A stretch of DNA of 17,315 nucleotides from Opitutia bacterium (GTDB lineage Bacteria > Verrucomicrobiota > Verrucomicrobiia > Opitutales > Opitutaceae): assembly GCA_003157575.1 (NCBI GenBank), contig PMKA01000431.1, positions 3,058-20,372 on the forward strand. The letters are read 5' to 3'. Position numbers and translations under genes: made by a program. Shown here in pieces: positions 15,673 to 17,315 of the stretch (positions are counted from its first letter, which is position 1; every line of letters starts with the position of its first letter). Below the pieces are notes generated by a model. It had not been told where the DNA came from, searched no databases, and saw only the letters and a program-made list of their open reading frames with translations.

Positions 15673-15712
15673 CTTGCGAGATGCAGGGCGGCCCCCATTG
15701 ACTTTCGACCTT

Positions 15713-16921
15713 ATGAATGAGCGACGCGTCACCCTCGCCGACATCGCGCGCGAAGCGGGCGTGCATGTGACTACCGTCTCTCTCGCCCTGCGCAACCACC
15801 CGCGCTTGCCCGAGGCCACCCGCCTGCGCCTGCAGGAGCTCGCGCAGCGCCGCGGCTACGTGCCCGACCCGTGGTTGCGGGCGCTCGTCGCCTACCGCGG
15901 TCAGATCGTTCCGCGGCGCAATCCACCCACGCTGGCCTACGTCACCAACTGGAAGACGCGATGGGGCTGGAAAAACGTGACGGCCCATCCGGACTTTTTC
16001 GCTGGGGCTCTGGCGGAGGCGAAACAGCTTGGATTCAACCTGGAGCACTTCTGGCTGCGTGAACCAGGGCTGACCCACGGCAGGCTCAGCCGCATACTCT
16101 ACTCACGCGGCATCAACGGCGTCATCATTGCCTCGCATATGAGCGAGATCGACGTCGAGCTGCAGTTCGGCTGGGACCATCTCAGCGGCGTCAAGATCGA
16201 CTACTTCCCGCACAAGCCGGAGCTTCACAACGTCACGAACAACCAGTGTGACATCGTCCGCCTGGCGATGCAAAAGGTCATCTCCGCCGGCTACCGACGA
16301 ATCGGGCTCGTCATGCACCGCGGCTGGGATCACTCGGCCGACCATCTCTGGACGGCTGGATATCTCTGCGAACAGCAGAACCTTACGTCCCGGGAGCGCA
16401 TCCCTGCGCATCTTTTCCCGGCCGCGCTGCCGGTCGAACGCTGGGTCAAGGACAGCCGGTCCGATGTCACCCCGGATCCGAAGCCGTTTGAGGAATGGTT
16501 CAAAAAACACCGGCCGGAGGTCGTCATTAGCAAGGCGTCCTTCGTGCTGCCGCAGCTGCAGCGGATGGGACTGCGCGTCCCGGAGGATGTCGCCTTTGTC
16601 GACATCTTCCTGGACGATTTTGGCGGCAAAACGGCCGGAGTCCGGCAGAACCACCAGACGGTGGGCGCGCTCGCCGTTGAAATCCTGGCCGGCCAGCTTC
16701 AGCACAACAAATTCGGCGTGCCCGAGATCCCGACGACCACATTTGTCGAGGGGACGTGGTTCAATGGCGCCTCATGCCCGATGCCGCCGACGGCGGCGGA
16801 CGAGGACGTTGCGGGAGCGCCCCTCCCGGGAAAAGCCGGCCGCGGCCAGGACGGCCCCACCGAGCTCCCTTCCGCCAGCCTGCCGCCCAACTACCAGGGT
16901 AAAGCGCCCGGCGCGGCCTGA
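15713..16921 (+). CDS. LacI-family transcriptional regulator
   Basis: DNA-binding regulator, probably sensing a xylan- or glucuronate-derived sugar. The protein has 402 residues. The N-terminal helix-turn-helix and hinge are canonical: VTLADIAREAGVHVTTVSLA (6-25), LRNHPRLPEATRLRLQELAQ, RRGYVPDPWLRALV. A periplasmic-binding-protein-like sensor domain follows, containing RRIGLVMHRGWDHSADHLWT, VISKASFVLPQLQRMGLRVP, EDVAFVDIFLDDFGGKTAGV, RQNHQTVGALAVEILAGQL and VPEIPTTTFVEGTWFNG. About 45 extra Pro/Gly/Ala-rich residues end the protein and look disordered. I chose the ATG at 15713 because it starts 5 residues before the helix-turn-helix; the frame extends to a GTG at 15659, but those residues are not domain-like. 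It is divergent from the receptor and is the only regulator in the window, so it likely controls the island. Confidence 0.93.
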   Translation: MNERRVTLADIAREAGVHVTTVSLALRNHPRLPEATRLRLQELAQRRGYVPDPWLRALVAYRGQIVPRRNPPTLAYVTNWKTRWGWKNVTAHPDFFAGALAEAKQLGFNLEHFWLREPGLTHGRLSRILYSRGINGVIIASHMSEIDVELQFGWDHLSGVKIDYFPHKPELHNVTNNQCDIVRLAMQKVISAGYRRIGLVMHRGWDHSADHLWTAGYLCEQQNLTSRERIPAHLFPAALPVERWVKDSRSDVTPDPKPFEEWFKKHRPEVVISKASFVLPQLQRMGLRVPEDVAFVDIFLDDFGGKTAGVRQNHQTVGALAVEILAGQLQHNKFGVPEIPTTTFVEGTWFNGASCPMPPTAADEDVAGAPLPGKAGRGQDGPTELPSASLPPNYQGKAPGAA

Positions 16922-16970
16922 GCGGACAAAGCCGCCGGAGGTTATCGGACAGCGTCAAAAGGGCCAAATC

Positions 16971-17037
16971 CGGCGACACGTTCTGCAGGAGCGTGGAGGA
17001 CGAAGTCCGACAGGCTCCTGCCCCCCGCGTGTCGCCG
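16971..17037. repeat. Nested hairpin (REP-like) between convergent lacI-type gene and tpiA
   Basis: Three stacked stems form one long hairpin: CGGCGACACG (16971-16980) with CGTGTCGCCG (17028-17037), 10 of 10; GCAGGAGC (16985-16992) with GCTCCTGC (17014-17021), 8 of 8; and GGAC (16998-17001) with GTCC (17005-17008) around GAA. Internal loops separate the stems. No T run follows on either strand, so it is not a standard terminator, though it could block transcription from both sides. The core TGCAGGAGCG resembles repetitive extragenic palindromes of other high-GC bacteria. Copy number elsewhere in the genome cannot be seen here. Confidence 0.6.
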
Positions 17038-17045
17038 TTTGAGAA

Positions 17046-17315
<270 letters not shown>

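Larger units (their letters stand above)
15344..15712. other. Divergent intergenic region between receptor and lacI-type gene
   Basis: This 369-base gap must hold both divergent promoters. Visible elements are a perfect palindrome GCATGCATGC (15419-15428), an A8 run (15435-15442 area), a candidate receptor -10 box, a perfect palindrome CTTACGTAAG (15558-15567), a G8 run near 15580, and CTAACTTTAGA (15662-15672). No Shine-Dalgarno sequence precedes either start codon. I see no small gene here. Confidence 0.6.

Overview
The window looks like a polysaccharide-utilisation island of a high-GC member of the Verrucomicrobiota, most likely Opitutaceae. The main clue is the TonB-dependent receptor: its mature N-terminus (EEIVKLSPFEVSASKDVGYQ) is the form I know from the many receptors of that family, and no SusD partner is present. 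The genes also mostly lack Shine-Dalgarno sequences, and the regulator is a LacI-type protein.

Layout. The left edge holds the 3' end of pgi (glucose-6-phosphate isomerase, + strand) and the right edge the 3' end of tpiA (triosephosphate isomerase, - strand). Between them lie nine genes on the minus strand and one divergent lacI-type regulator on the plus strand. In the minus-strand reading direction the order is: a large TonB-dependent receptor (15343-11627) closed by a clear intrinsic terminator; a noncoding stretch of about 400 bp; a five-gene corrinoid methyl-transfer cluster (11227-7321: MetH-activation-domain-like protein, an unknown 127-aa protein, URO-D-family methyltransferase, corrinoid protein, homocysteine S-methyltransferase); then three exported glycoside hydrolases (7134-675: GH115 alpha-glucuronidase, GH8 reducing-end exo-oligoxylanase, GH67 alpha-glucuronidase).

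How the parts fit. The receptor would bring (4-O-methyl)glucuronoxylan oligosaccharides into the periplasm. GH115 and GH67 would remove (4-O-methyl)glucuronic acid from internal and terminal xylose respectively, and GH8 would trim xylose from the reducing end. The methyl-transfer genes sit between the receptor and the hydrolases and encode the homocysteine, B12 and reactivation parts of methionine synthase as separate proteins, with a URO-D-type methyltransferase in place of the folate module. My main hypothesis is that the cluster removes the 4-O-methyl group from 4-O-methylglucuronate and passes it to homocysteine, giving glucuronate plus methionine. This rests on gene content and context; nothing in the sequence proves the substrate.

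Regulation. The LacI-type protein is divergent from the receptor. An 11-bp near-palindromic word (CTAACTTTAGA) occurs upstream of both lacI and the GH115 operon, and a perfect palindrome (CTTACGTAAG) lies in the lacI/receptor intergenic region; both are operator candidates. I saw no insertion sequence, integrase, tRNA, rRNA or CRISPR array.
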